Below, in pieces: positions 9,631 to 20,040 of a stretch of DNA of 64,000 nt; the stretch's first letter is position 1, and each line of letters starts with the position of its first letter. The notes beneath the pieces are model-generated. The model ran no database searches and was not told the origin of the DNA. It saw only the letters and a program-made list of their open reading frames with translations. The DNA is taken from the NCBI GenBank assembly GCA_950295325.1, contig OX485803.1:22070001-22134000 (forward strand), in the 5' to 3' direction. Both the position numbers and the translations under genes were made by a program. This DNA comes from Polytrichum commune (Eukaryota > Streptophyta > Polytrichopsida > Polytrichales > Polytrichaceae).

Positions 9631-11250
9631 TTAGTTTGTCAAGTCCATATTGTTTTCAATTTCCGATATGTCCGGATGAGCCGCTTCTATAGCATCCAAG
9701 GTAATCTTCATTTGCCTTTGAAGGAGTTGTATTTGGAGCTTGGAATTCTTGTTTGACTCCGCTTGCACATGGTCGGCATAAACCTTAGCCTCTTGCACAA
9801 TCTCATCTTTAAGGTTCACCATTTCCTTTCGTATTTCATCCGTCCCTTTTTTTACCGCTGCTTCTACCATTTTGTTGAGATCTTTGTTGGTGATGTTTTG
9901 GTGCGGTCCATTCTCCAGAGCTTGGATGGTGTTTGCAAGTGCGGTGTTCACGTCTGAAAATCCAAGTCTAACTAGCTCTTCTTTACTAGGTGCATTTATC
10001 CCGTCTAGACTTTTTGGATGGGGGGTAAATTCAACATATTTACCAAATATTTTTTCATTTTTCTTAACAAATTTCTTGTAGACAAACGAGTTGAGGCATT
10101 GGACATTGCATGAGCCCGTATGCTTCCCGTTCTCAAGTCTAAAGTAAAAACCGAGAACATTTAGTTCTCCCATGCATTTTCGGATTCCTTCTTCGATTTG
10201 CATGGTTGTTTTTACCTTATTGAGGTTACGGGCAATTAGAATGAGTGCATTCTTTCGGGCTTTATCATCTTCTGAGAGTTTTTCATTACTTGCAAAGTTT
10301 ACATCTACTATTTCATTAAAAAATGAAAGTTTGAGTGCTTTAATTCTTTTGGCTTCCTCTGGAGAGGGTGCTTTAATCCAAGCAAACTCTGCATCCACCG
10401 ATTTTTGCACATTCGTTATTTCAAAGTCAAGGCCCCGTCGAAATCCATCCCCAACTATTTCTACAAACAAATCATACCATTCTTTACCCTTGATTGACGG
10501 GGTTGTGATTTTGACGGAGAGCATGGATGCAATTGCAATGGTATCAAAGGATTTACACACTTTGCCTATAGCATGTGTAAATTGGCCAAGCTTGAAGATG
10601 AAAGGTCTCAATCCACAGAGAAGGCCATATCCATCCATTTCAGGGTTTTTAAGGTGGAGTTTAATAATTCCACTCCATCTTTTGGTCCCATGAAAACAAA
10701 GGACAGCTATGGGCTCTCCTAGAACTTCCCCGACCTCTATCCTCATTGTTTTTAGTCTATCCTTTGTTAAGTTGAGTATCACATCTCTATCCAATTCTAT
10801 TCTTTCAATTTCAAAATGGATAGATATGTGATAGTCCAAAGCAAATCCATGGTCACCTACTTCCACATCCGAAGGAATCTGGGTGAGATTGTAGTGCATT
10901 CCCTCCTTACCATCCGTTCGTATAGAAGGCCACTCTTCTTGGGCAACGAACGGAAAGGAGGGAGATGACTCCACCATTTCATGTGCTTCAAACTCACACA
11001 TACCTTTTTTGACTAACTCAGTGAAAGAAGGTGTTTGAATGAGAGGCATGTTAGCAAATTTTGCAATTGTGTTCATAGCTTGAAAACCTAGCCAATAGGG
11101 GGGGCGTGTTCTCTCAGTGGGTGCTATTCCTTTAACCTTCTTTTGACTTGACAATACCACAGCAAGCACTGGACGTTTTCCACTTGTAGAATCTATATTT
11201 TCATTTTCAAACAACTTACGGGATGATGAGGTTGGAGTGATGGTTGCCAT
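9631..11250 (-). CDS. LINE ORF1: RRM-like and coiled-coil nucleic-acid-binding protein
   Basis: An intact 539-aa frame from ATG at 11250 (MATITPTSSS) to TAA at 9633-9631; the frame is open further upstream but without a better start. The N-terminal 300 residues are unrecognised. About residues 335-420 look RRM-like: a strand ALILIARNLNK, a helix, a strand FYFRLENGKHTGSCNVQCLN and a following helix. The last 90 residues (KDLNKMVEAAVKKGTDEIRKE...LQRQMKITLDAIEAA) are a likely coiled coil. LINE ORF1 proteins commonly pair a coiled coil with RRM domains, trimerise and coat the RNA. Composition is balanced, unlike the G-poor coding strand of ORF2, which suggests a different origin for this module. 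Confidence 0.7.
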   Translation of the reverse strand: MATITPTSSSRKLFENENIDSTSGKRPVLAVVLSSQKKVKGIAPTERTRPPYWLGFQAMNTIAKFANMPLIQTPSFTELVKKGMCEFEAHEMVESSPSFPFVAQEEWPSIRTDGKEGMHYNLTQIPSDVEVGDHGFALDYHISIHFEIERIELDRDVILNLTKDRLKTMRIEVGEVLGEPIAVLCFHGTKRWSGIIKLHLKNPEMDGYGLLCGLRPFIFKLGQFTHAIGKVCKSFDTIAIASMLSVKITTPSIKGKEWYDLFVEIVGDGFRRGLDFEITNVQKSVDAEFAWIKAPSPEEAKRIKALKLSFFNEIVDVNFASNEKLSEDDKARKNALILIARNLNKVKTTMQIEEGIRKCMGELNVLGFYFRLENGKHTGSCNVQCLNSFVYKKFVKKNEKIFGKYVEFTPHPKSLDGINAPSKEELVRLGFSDVNTALANTIQALENGPHQNITNKDLNKMVEAAVKKGTDEIRKEMVNLKDEIVQEAKVYADHVQAESNKNSKLQIQLLQRQMKITLDAIEAAHPDISEIENNMDLTN

Positions 11251-11309
11251 TCTGATATAAGCAAAGCAAACAAACGTTTTGTACTTTAGTTTTGAATGAG
11301 GTATACTTC

Positions 11310-11831
11310 TTATTTTCTTTCCTCTAATTCCTTTCCACAAATTAAGTTGTGGCCTCCTAGGAATTGAGAGTGAAAGAAGAAGTGATTTGCACGTTCTAAC
11401 ATCATATGAGTACTAGTATGAGTACAACTTGCATTCATCCTATGATAACACCTTTTCCTATTCATATGAATCTTCATATTAGTATTTACAAATTGGTTGT
11501 AAGTGCTTTTATGTAGATTATGATTTGTCACAACTCTAACATTCCATTCATCTCCTAAGCATTTGAGGCAAGTATAACTAAAAGCACAAGCATCTACCGT
11601 TACTACCACGGATCCATTATTTCTAATGGAACATTCATTTATGTTATGAACATTAAGGTTGTTATACCATACCTTTGGATTTATGATGTTCTTATATGTG
11701 TTTTTAAAGCAAGAGTTTGTAAGGCATTCCCATGTGGTGTGAGAGTTGACACTATGAGAGTATATCCAGTATGGTGTGGCTAGTACTAGCCACATAATGA
11801 TAACAAGGTAGGTTGCATATGCAACCTTCAT
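11310..11831 (-). CDS. Secreted or membrane-anchored cysteine-rich ORF upstream of ORF1
   Basis: A 173-codon frame from ATG at 11831. Residues 1-25 (MKVAYATYLVIIMWLVLATPYW) form a clear signal peptide or anchor. The rest has about ten cysteines, several in close pairs (WECLTNSC, DACAFSYTCLKC, RCYHRMNASC), and possible N-glycosylation sites (NGS, NAS), as expected of an extracytoplasmic protein. It matches no family I know. It precedes ORF1 on the same strand inside the element boundaries, with 59 bp between its stop and the ORF1 ATG. A secretory protein is unexpected in a LINE. It could be a captured host gene, a fragment of another element, or a chance frame. Confidence 0.45.
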   Translation of the reverse strand: MKVAYATYLVIIMWLVLATPYWIYSHSVNSHTTWECLTNSCFKNTYKNIINPKVWYNNLNVHNINECSIRNNGSVVVTVDACAFSYTCLKCLGDEWNVRVVTNHNLHKSTYNQFVNTNMKIHMNRKRCYHRMNASCTHTSTHMMLERANHFFFHSQFLGGHNLICGKELEERK

Positions 11832-13912
11832 TTTGCTTACTATCCTAACAAACCTATCAATGCTATGATGTGTCTAAGACTATGTGTGTGCCTATGTGCA
11901 AATAATGAGAAAACAAATTAACATGTAAACTTACCAAGCGGATTAAGGGCACCAAAACGACAATCAGCAACAGCTCCAGCATCAACACTTCGCCTTCAAT
12001 CTCCTTGATGTCCCAGCACCTTCTTTTCTTCCCCGGATTTATGGTCTGTTGGCGAGCTGGTGGGCCGCACAAATCAAACTTTGGCGATGCTCCTTCGCAG
12101 CTCCTCTCCTCCAAGTTCTTCTCAGCTCCACTCCTCCAAATTCTTCGCTGCTCCGAGTCTTGGCCTCTCCACAACTCCTTAGTCTCTAGCAGTCTTCGTA
12201 GTCTTCAGTAGTCTGTCAGCTCCTCAGCTCTGGATGCTTAAGAGTGTCCGGCTGCCGACGCTCTGTTGAATGTTCACCTCGTTGTAGTTCCTCCACAACA
12301 GCTTCACTCCTCCAAGCTCCCAAACAACTCCCAAACAGCTTCCCAGTAGCTTCCGATTTAAAGCTCTCCAACAGCTCACCGACAGCTTCTCAGCTCCAGG
12401 CTCCTCAGCAGCTCCAAACTCCTAAGCGGCTCCAAGCTCCTCAGCAGCTCCTCAATCAACTTCGTCAAACGGATTTGACTTGAGAGTACTATAATCTCAA
12501 CCGGTTATGCCCAAAACAGATTGGATTTGAGGGTACTAGATTCTCCACCGATTATGCCTAAGCATATAGTAATTTTTTTGCAGCAAAATTTCTCTGTTTC
12601 GGCAGTAAACTATCTAATTTCGGCAGCAGGTATCTGGTTCCGGCAGCAGAACAACTAGTTCCGGCTATAGCAATACCTAATTTCGGCAACAGAACTCCCT
12701 GGTTTCGGCAACAGAGCTCCTTGATTTCGGCAGTATTCTTACTTGGTTTCGGCACAGAGTTCTTGATATTGAGTCTCTCCTCCGACCTCGCTTCCCTGTG
12801 CCTATCTCTCCCTTACTCCAGATCTAAAGTGCTAGATATAGATCTCTCAAGTTTTTGATGTTAATCAATATGATGCTAGACTCTACCCAACTTTTAGTGC
12901 TGATGAGTGTTTTACAACACTTTTGATGAGTTCATAGGTCTAAGATTTCATCTAGTCTAATTCTTGGTTCAAAAAACCTTCTTTCTAATCTTTCAACTCT
13001 TCTCACAAATCTAAGCTGAGTGGTTCGAAATACTTTACTCTCACCAGATCTAACTATATCTAATGCAAACCTTCACTTAGATCTTGGTTTCTGTGGTCAA
13101 TATTGGGGCTGCAGGAAAGAAACGACAGTGTTGCGATATTGCTTCACTGTATCCTTTATGGGTTTCGAGTTGCTTCTGATGTGGCTCCCTTTGGTGGAGT
13201 GTTGTGCCGCTCCTTCTACGACAGTGCTACAACTTCGTCTGTTGGTGTGGATCCTGGGTCGCTCCTGGCCCAACTTCCTTCAGTGTTGGATTTCGGCGTG
13301 GCAGGGGTTGGTGTTTGGTGATGTCCCGCATCGACTTCGGAGAGTTCTTCGGTGTGGCAGCAACTGCGGTGTTCTCCTTTGGAGCTTGGTTACCTCCTTC
13401 TGTACTTTGTGGATTTGCGGTCAGGGGTGGTATTCTTCCTCTTCTGTCTTCAGTGATCGGCGTACAACTCCGGCTACTTGTTTCGGCAGGTTCAACTCCT
13501 TGCTTCGATGCTCATGAGTAACTCTCTGGCTGCGGCAGCGGCTGACTTCTATAACGTGCTACAAGAGTGGTAGATCTTCGGTGTGTGGTGGAAGCGAACT
13601 CCTTCAGCAACTGGTGTCGGGGAGCACTGGAGGGGAGGAGTGTGTAAATGCGCGTGGGTTGAGTGTTTATGTATTGAGGCTGGATGCTAAGGCCGCGTCT
13701 TACGGGGCCCCTCCGGGATCTGGAGTGGTGGGTGGCAGGGGGGAAGAGAATCAAGGAGCAACAAGTTGCCGCTTCAACTTTTGTCTCTTCCCCCTTTTTG
13801 CCTCCAGCAGCCGCTCCGTTCCTTCAGGGCTTCGCCGTCATGCGCTAATCCTCAGCCTCCGGCCATCTCTATCGCTCACTTGTTCTTCAACCATAGAGAA
13901 CATACAAGCAAG
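11832..13912 (-). other. LINE 5' leader, no convincing gene
   Basis: This 2.1 kb block between the 5' end of the LINE and its first ORF is more GC-rich than its surroundings. It holds runs rich in CAGCTC motifs on the plus strand (12060-12480) and a degenerate repeat at 12590-12755. Short frames exist on both strands but none has recognisable features. LINE leaders carry internal promoters; no specific site can be named here. On the minus strand the element begins CTTGCTTGTATG. Confidence 0.5.
12590..12755 (+). repeat. Degenerate tandem repeat, TTTCGGCA-type, about 22-30 bp
   Basis: The core TTTCGGCAGCAG/TTTCGGCAACAGA recurs about seven times with variable spacing: near 12597, 12619, 12636, 12659, 12682, 12704, 12726 and 12748. 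Each copy is followed by a short variable spacer often ending CTGGT or CTTGA. It sits within the LINE leader. Confidence 0.6.
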
Positions 13913-13924
13913 AATCATTGGCTA
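13913..13924. repeat. Target-site duplication of the LINE, 5' side
   Basis: Exact second copy of AATCATTGGCTA (see 1288-1299). The chromovirus sequence resumes directly after it (CTTACTAAGGGG), as at 63195. Confidence 0.9.
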
Positions 13925-16900
13925 CTTACTAAGGGGAGAGTCCCAAATGCATATCAAGGAGCATTGGTGACCAAGCCATGAATTTGGAGATCCAATGTAT
14001 GAGAAGTTAATCATGAACGTGTGTGGGATGTGCAGGATTAGTGCTCGTGACACCTGCTAGAGTCGAAAAACGGTCAAGATAAGGTAAGAGGAGCTAGTAG
14101 GGATTGCGACAATTGACTATCAATCAATTTTTTATGTTGATTGATTCATGATCAACCCATAACTTGATGTCATCTAAGTTTGCATCCAAGTTAGGTTTTT
14201 TGGTCACTAAGACTAAATCTTGTAAGGTTTTCTTACCCAATGGTGAGTCAAACCCGATTGAGTGTTGATTGTTGGAAGTCCCTATGATAGTGCAAAGAAT
14301 ACAAACTATTGCAAATTTTGAAGTTTGGATATGGAGTCAGTACGACGTCATACATAGAATATTGTGGCTTAATAATGTGGACGTATGGATTGCTTGCAAA
14401 CATGGACAGATTCATGACAAACTTTCCGACCGGAAATCTTCCAAGATCAAAGGCAAGAAAGCTTTACCTAATGTACCTTTACTTTCCACTACACAAATAA
14501 AAAGGTGTTTGCAATTGGTATTTGTAAGATTTCATATGAGTATGAACTAGGTTACAAAGAACTGATAGTTGTTGAGGACTTTCTTGCAAATTATCATGAT
14601 ATTTTTTACAAATGAGTTACAAGGAATGCCACCTCAAAGAGAGGTAGATCATGCTATTGAATTGGTACGTGGTGTGACACCAATAGCTAGGGCGCCCTAT
14701 AGACATTTTTTTGAAGAAAATGTTGAATTGGAAGTCAATTAAAATATTTGTTAAAGAAAAGATACATTAGATCTAGCAAACATTTGTGGGGTACTCTTGT
14801 ATTATCTCAAAAGAGAAAAAAAATGGTTGTTTGAGACTATGTATGAATTATCAAGGTCTACATAAGGTTACCATTAAGAACAAATATCCTTTGCCTATAT
14901 TTGATAAATTGGTTGATCGATTGAATGGGACTAAGATATTTTTAAAAATTGATTTGAGGACTGAATACAATCAAATTAGAATAAAAAAATAACATTGGAA
15001 AAATAGCCTTTTGTTGTTGTTTTGGTCACTATGAATATTTGGTAATGCCTTTTCGACTTACCAATACACCTACCACATTTATGAATATCATGAATACTAT
15101 ATTCATAGAGTATCTGGATTCTTCACCCTTGTTTTCATGGATGCCATATTAGTGTTTTTCAAAAATGCAAAGGAACGTAAGGGACAACTTGAAATTGTGT
15201 TTGAAATTTTAAAAAATATAAATTGTATGCGAAGAGAAGCAAATGTCAAAATTTTCATACCCAAATTAAATATCTTAAATATTTGTTGTCTAACGAAGGT
15301 GTTTCAATTGATCCCAAGATAGAGATTGTGGTTAGGTGGCTCGTGCCAAAGGATAAGACTAAGGTAAGATGTTTTTTTGGGGGTTGGCTACTTACATGAG
15401 GAAGTATGTAAGGTATTTTGCAAAGATTGCAACTTCCATGACGAATTTGTTAAATTACAAATTTGAAAGAATCAATTGGACTAGTGATTGTTATGCAAGC
15501 TTTGAGGCTTTAAAGAAAATTCTAATAGAAACCCGTTTTGAGGATAATGGATCCCTTGAAAGGCGGGTTGATCTTGTACATAGATGCCAATGATATGGGT
15601 ATAGATGCTATCATGATGCAAGAAGGCAAGGTGATTGCTTTTGAATCCAAAAAATCAAACAATACAAAGTTAAATTATCCGGCTTATGAGAAATAATTGT
15701 TAGCGATAATTCACGCATTAAAAATATGGCGTCATTATCTATTAGGTAGTGAATTTAAGATTGAGATTGATCATCAATCATTGTGGTATTTGACTAGTCA
15801 AGCTAATATGAATCGGAGGCAAAGTCATTGGATGAAATTGATGCAAGTATTCAATTTCGAGATCCAATATATCGAGGGCAAAGAAAATGTTGTGGTAGAC
15901 TCGTTGTCATGTATACCATTTCTAAATGGAGTGTCTTTAGTGAAAGATTTAAAGCTTGATAACATCAAGGGATTATATAGAGATGTTGTATTAATACCAA
16001 CTCTTGTTAAAACTTTATCAAAAGAATCTAGAACTCAAGAGCAAATAGATAAATTTTTTACATATGTTTTGGATATGGGCATTTCATATTATAACTACAA
16101 GATTTGTGTTCCAGAGGTGGAGGATCGTAAGAAAAAATATCTTCTACAATTGTCACAATATTACTATCTCGCAATATCCAGGGTTTTCCAAAACATATGC
16201 GGTGGTAAAGAAATATAATTTCTTTGTTAGGATTGAAAAGAGATGTGAAAAATTATGTCAAGAAATATTTCTTATGTCAAACAAAAAAAGTGGAACAAGT
16301 GAAACATTCAGGGTTGTTGCAACCATTGACAGTACCTAATAGGAAGTGAGAGTCTATTTCTATGGATTTCATTTTGGAACTTCCTAGAACCCAAAAAAAC
16401 TTTGATAGCATTTTTGTGGTCGTTGATAGACTAACTAAGGTGGCTCGATTCATACCTAAAATGATAATTGTGACAACCTCAAGAATAGCTGACTTGTTTT
16501 TTAAAGAGATGTTTGTGAATTATGGGTCGCTGTGAAAGGTAATTTGTGACATACATAAAATAGTCGTGAGTGATTTTTGGAAATCTTTGTTCAAATTGTG
16601 AGGCACCAAAATTAGTATGAGTTCTGCATATCATCCGGAAACGGATGGACGGACTGAGAGAATCAATAAGAATCTAGAAGACATGTTCAAAATGTTCATT
16701 GAACAAAGACAACAATCTTGGGATAAGTGGTTGTATTTGATATAATTTGATAATAATCAACGAGAACATAGTAGCATAGGGATTAGTCCAATTTATGTTT
16801 TGTATGGTTAAGAATGTAGAACTCCAGTCTCCCTAGCAATTCCTAACTCTAGAATTTAAGTCTGAATTAAATATTTCAAGCATAGCATACTAGTGTATTG

Positions 16901-17423
16901 GGATGTGCTAAACAATGTATGCAAGGTGCAAAGAGAGGGCCAAATTCTATGTCGATCAAAATAGGAATTTGAAAGAATTTGAGGTCAGTCAGAAGGTATT
17001 TTGAAAGTGACTCCTATACGCTCATGATTAAAACTTGGCAGGTCCAAAAAGTCGTTTCCTAGATTTTGCAGTCCATTTCAAATCCTTAAGAGAATTGGTC
17101 AGTGGTGTATGCAAAGACTTACCCAAAGATTGGAAAATTCATAATGTTTTTCACGTAAGTTTATTAAAAAGATACGTGTCTGATCCCAATCATGTACTTC
17201 CAAATTTCCCTCGAGTAGTTCTTGAAGGAGAGATATTGGCAAAACCTGAAAGAATTTTGCAGGTTGATTTGCTACACCTTAGGAATAGGTCATTCAGGAT
17301 ATTTCTTATTAAGTGAAAAGACTATCCTGATGATGAGGCATCATGGGAGTTGGAAAATGAGTTCAAAAAAACTTACCCAAATTTTGTGATTGTGCACAAT
17401 GACTTAATTGAGAGGAAAAAATA
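13925..17423 (+). pseudogene. Chromovirus internal region: gag/pol relic
   Basis: The sequence is in pol order but broken by many stops and shifts. Protease-proximal sequence lies near 14270-14550. Reverse transcriptase is near 14786-15170, where NKYPLPIFDKLVDRLNGTKIF and FLKIDL are visible and the YADD-box region has become MDAILVF. RNase H follows (LAIIHALKIWRHYLLGSEFKIEIDHQSL, 15697-15790). The integrase core (FDSIFVVVDRLTKVARFIP and SAYHPETDGRTERIN) spans about 16370-16680. A chromodomain at about 17232-17400 (ILQVDLLHLRN...KDYPDDEASWE) has its first Trp codon changed to TGA. It is the internal part of the element with LTRs at 551 and 17424. Confidence 0.85.
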
Positions 17424-17751
17424 GTAATGAACTAATTGGCAAATATATTATTGAGGATGGGGGAAAATCACATGGATGAATGCCTAAGACTAAGGAGCGT
17501 GGATGAATGGGAAGTCGATGGATGACTACTATCTATATAAAATAAAGTGAAAGTGATCTACATCCATAAATAAGGATATTTCAATATATAGAAATAGTTG
17601 AGACCTCTAAAAATATCTCATGGATACTATGTATATATAGGGTTTGGGGGAAAGAAGACACATGTTATGTTTTGTGTGTGTCTTGAGGTTGGGAGGTTAG
17701 CATTTAGTTAATGAAGGATTGTTTATAAACAGTTTAACAAGGTACGTTACA
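17424..17751 (+). repeat. 3' LTR of the chromovirus
   Basis: Homologous to 551-895, with the same GGTACGTTACA end. It follows the pol stop and a purine-rich stretch (GAGAGGAAAAAATA, about 17410-17423) that serves as the polypurine tract. It is about 17 bp shorter than the 5' LTR and visibly diverged. Confidence 0.85.
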
Positions 17752-17991
17752 TTGTCAAGTGAGGAAATGTCGAACGACATCTTGCAGGGATGTTTCAGGA
17801 TCAAACTTAAAAGAATTAAAATTCACACTATCAAATAGAGATGTATTATGATACAATGTGTGTATCATAATAATGAAAAATGGGGAGAAGGTGCAAACAT
17901 GAATAACTGAAGATACAAATGATTGTAATGTTACAAATGAAATGATAGCATTACAAATAATGATCAACGACGTACATTGTTCATGTCATTA
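17752..17991. other. Spacer between chromovirus and solo LTR, nothing recognised
   Basis: AT-rich single-copy sequence within this window. No ORF, RNA gene or repeat could be supported. Confidence 0.5.
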
Positions 17992-20040
17992 TGTCGCACA
18001 CCTCTCCATGAGGAGTGCCCGAAACACCATGGGCACAAGGGGACCCCATAGTGACACCCAAGACTTGTGGCGCCGTTGGTGAGGGGGCCCAAGTGATCCT
18101 AGTGTGGGTGAAGGCCCCGGCCATTGGGAACGCCTCCCATCCACGGGGACTGGAAGGCACAAAGGTAAGGCCATAAGGTTTTGAGTAGTTTATGGCGTTT
18201 GGATTCTAGAATGCTCAAGAACACCTCAATTGGAGGTGTAAACTAAGAGAAATGGCAATCTGAGTGGGGCATTGTCCCAGGACAACACCTTGGTACAACA
18301 GTGGCCTGGGAGTGCCTCCCGGGACTACCAAGGTTTGAACATGCACAACTTCTTTAATACTAGTTTGAATGGGGCAAAAGAGGAGTTCATTGGCATGTAT
18401 ATGGAACATAGATGGCGATGGGGGTGGTTTCTTGTTAGCATCAGACATCATACAAGGAAGTTATGATGTTATGAAACTGCTAGGGGCTTCTAGCCTGAGC
18501 GGCTAAGAAAAAATGTCTACTTGGCCCCAACTCTTGGTAGAGAGACAAAAGGTTTCTTGACGGTGGGGTAGGGGCCTTGCCAAAAGTCCTAGAGGCTTAT
18601 ACAGGTGAATGGTGTGGCCGAACCCACTAGAGGCTGAACGGCTCGGCCTCTATGGGCATTGGCCCAATGTGAGGGCATAGTTGCTTAGTATGGTTCGGGT
18701 TGTTGTAGTGTTGCTTCGGCAACGCGATGATCAACATAAGATTGGACTTTGATGGATGGAAGTCCACATCTTAACATTGGTTACCGATTAAGGGGTGAGC
18801 CCCGAATGCAAATGTAGGAGGGTTGATCGCCTTCCTGTGGGCTAAAAGGTCCAAGGTGTGGGGAGCTGTGAGCCCAAAATTGATGCCCACATTGATTGTT
18901 AACACTTGTAAAACATTACAAGTGGTGTTTTGGTGATTTATGATTATTCACAAAAATATAAAAAAAGTGAAGCTTGAAGAAAGCTTAGTTTGAAGCATTA
19001 GGCTTTTGTGGAGTGGATTTAAGTAGGAGAAGGACAAACCTTAGTAAAGTGTGGTAGGTAGAAAACCAAGGTTAGTTAAATGTTTGAATTAGGATCCTTG
19101 TTGATCATTTGAGGGAGGAAGGCTTAGGAGATAAGATAAGAGCCTACAAAGTAGGAGGAAATCTCGAGGGCTTATCGTGAGCCTTGAGGGTGCTCACCCC
19201 CTCAAATTCACTATATAATCCCTCATTCTTCCCTCACTCATCCTCTCTTTCCTTCGTGTTCCTTGGCACTCCACGTGTTATAAGTGTGGGTGCGTGAGAA
19301 GCAAGATAGGAGCACGTGTGTGTGCATGGATGTAAGGTTAGGAGCCAAGGCTAGTTGGCCTTGAAGAGGGCTTGACCTCTTGTTAGTAATAGTTGGGCGT
19401 GAATGATTTAAAGTTCAATTTATGGCTTTGTTTGAATACTTGGATTTACATTGATTAGCCTTATACTTATGCGGATGTGCAAAGTCTCTTATTGGAGCAT
19501 TTAGTTTTGTTGGACTTCATATGAATTTTTGAGAGCCAAAAAACCGAGACTATGTCCAAACTTCCAAAAACTAGTGAAAAAGTGTAGGTTCAAAGGGAAC
19601 AGCGTAGAATTGCGACCATATACTTTGTGGCAGTAGAAATATTATTGCATATTCATGTAGAGGACTTCATTACCTATCCATGGATACCAAGAACTCATTT
19701 TTTGGACTTCATATGAATTTTTGAGAGCCAAAAAACCGAGACTATGTCCAAACTTCTAAACTTCGAGATTAAGGAGTGTAAGAGGACATAGTATAGACTT
19801 GGCTAAGTTGCGTATATTCCAACGATAGATTGGAATCATACATTGTGTTACAAAGAGAGAAATCTCTACATGTCATTCTAAACTTCTCCATTCGGACTAG
19901 GACGAAATTGAAGGGTGGAGGCTTTTTGGTGACAGGAGCTAACCATTAGCATGGCGGAATGCGAAGGGTTAGCGCTCGTGACCCTTGCTAGAATTGAAAA
20001 ATATTCAAGATTGTTAAGGGACGCTAGCAAGGGTTGTGAC
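17992..20040 (+). mobile_element. Solo LTR of the 972-bp LTR family, split by a nested solo LTR
   Basis: 17992-18866 and 19935-20040 together match the reverse complement of the LTRs at 27876-28847 and 34047-35018, with perhaps 80% identity by eye. It starts TGTCGCACACC and ends AAGGGTTGTGAC. Net of the nested insert it is about 976 bp, close to 972. No internal retrotransposon sequence follows, so it is a solo LTR left by recombination, or a fragment. No target-site duplication is evident. Confidence 0.75.
18867..19934 (+). mobile_element. Nested solo LTR (TGTGAG family), 1068 bp
   Basis: It begins TGTGAGCCCAAAA, ends GGTGACA and is flanked on both sides by GGAGC (18862-18866 and 19935-19939), a 5-bp target-site duplication. 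It shares its start, its tail (CGGACTAGGACG) and mid-segments with the solo LTR at 49335-50844. A 60-bp segment (TTGGACTTCATATGAATTTT...) is repeated at about 19514 and 19699 inside it. A CTATATAATCCC TATA-like site lies near 19210. Confidence 0.8.

Larger units (their letters stand above)
1300..13912 (-). mobile_element. 12.6 kb non-LTR retrotransposon (dual-endonuclease LINE with 2A motif)
   Basis: The ends are set by a perfect 12-bp duplication and by the uninterrupted copy at 63183. Order on the minus strand: leader (13912-11832), 173-aa secretory ORF (11831), ORF1 (11250), ORF2 (9628-1763) and 3' UTR with hairpin and GATAGATAG-type tail at 1300. ORF2 combines a 2A-like motif, APE endonuclease, reverse transcriptase, a PCIF1-like domain, RNase H and a restriction-like endonuclease. 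Having both endonuclease types recalls Dualen elements of Chlamydomonas. It is longer than typical LINEs (about 4-8 kb). I cannot exclude that the leader and ORF1 block came from an older nested insertion, but no second duplication marks such an event. ORF2 has several disabling lesions. Confidence 0.85.
551..17751 (+). mobile_element. Decayed Ty3/Gypsy chromovirus, interrupted by a LINE
   Basis: The element has a 345-bp 5' LTR, a tRNA-iMet primer-binding site, remnants of reverse transcriptase, RNase H, integrase and chromodomain in pol order, a purine-rich tract and a 328-bp 3' LTR. The two LTRs are clearly homologous but differ at many positions, so the insertion is old. A 12.6 kb LINE (1300-13912) entered the leader/gag region. 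I see no matching target-site duplication: flanks are TAATC on the left and TTGTC on the right. Stops and frameshifts occur throughout, so it cannot be autonomous. Confidence 0.85.

Noticed and set aside
10172-10693. 173-codon plus-strand ORF opposite ORF1
   Set aside because: Antisense to an intact ORF1 frame with clear LINE features; no recognisable content of its own.
1763-13912. An integrated RNA virus, suggested by the 2A motif and a signal-peptide protein
   Set aside because: APE, RT, RNase H, target-site duplication and LINE-type 3' end identify a non-LTR retrotransposon; no viral polymerase or capsid is seen.
12005-13981. Several plus-strand ORFs in the LINE leader (up to 165 codons)
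   Set aside because: Low-complexity Ser/Gln/Leu or Cys/Trp-rich translations, overlapping each other, inside a transposon leader; no domain visible.
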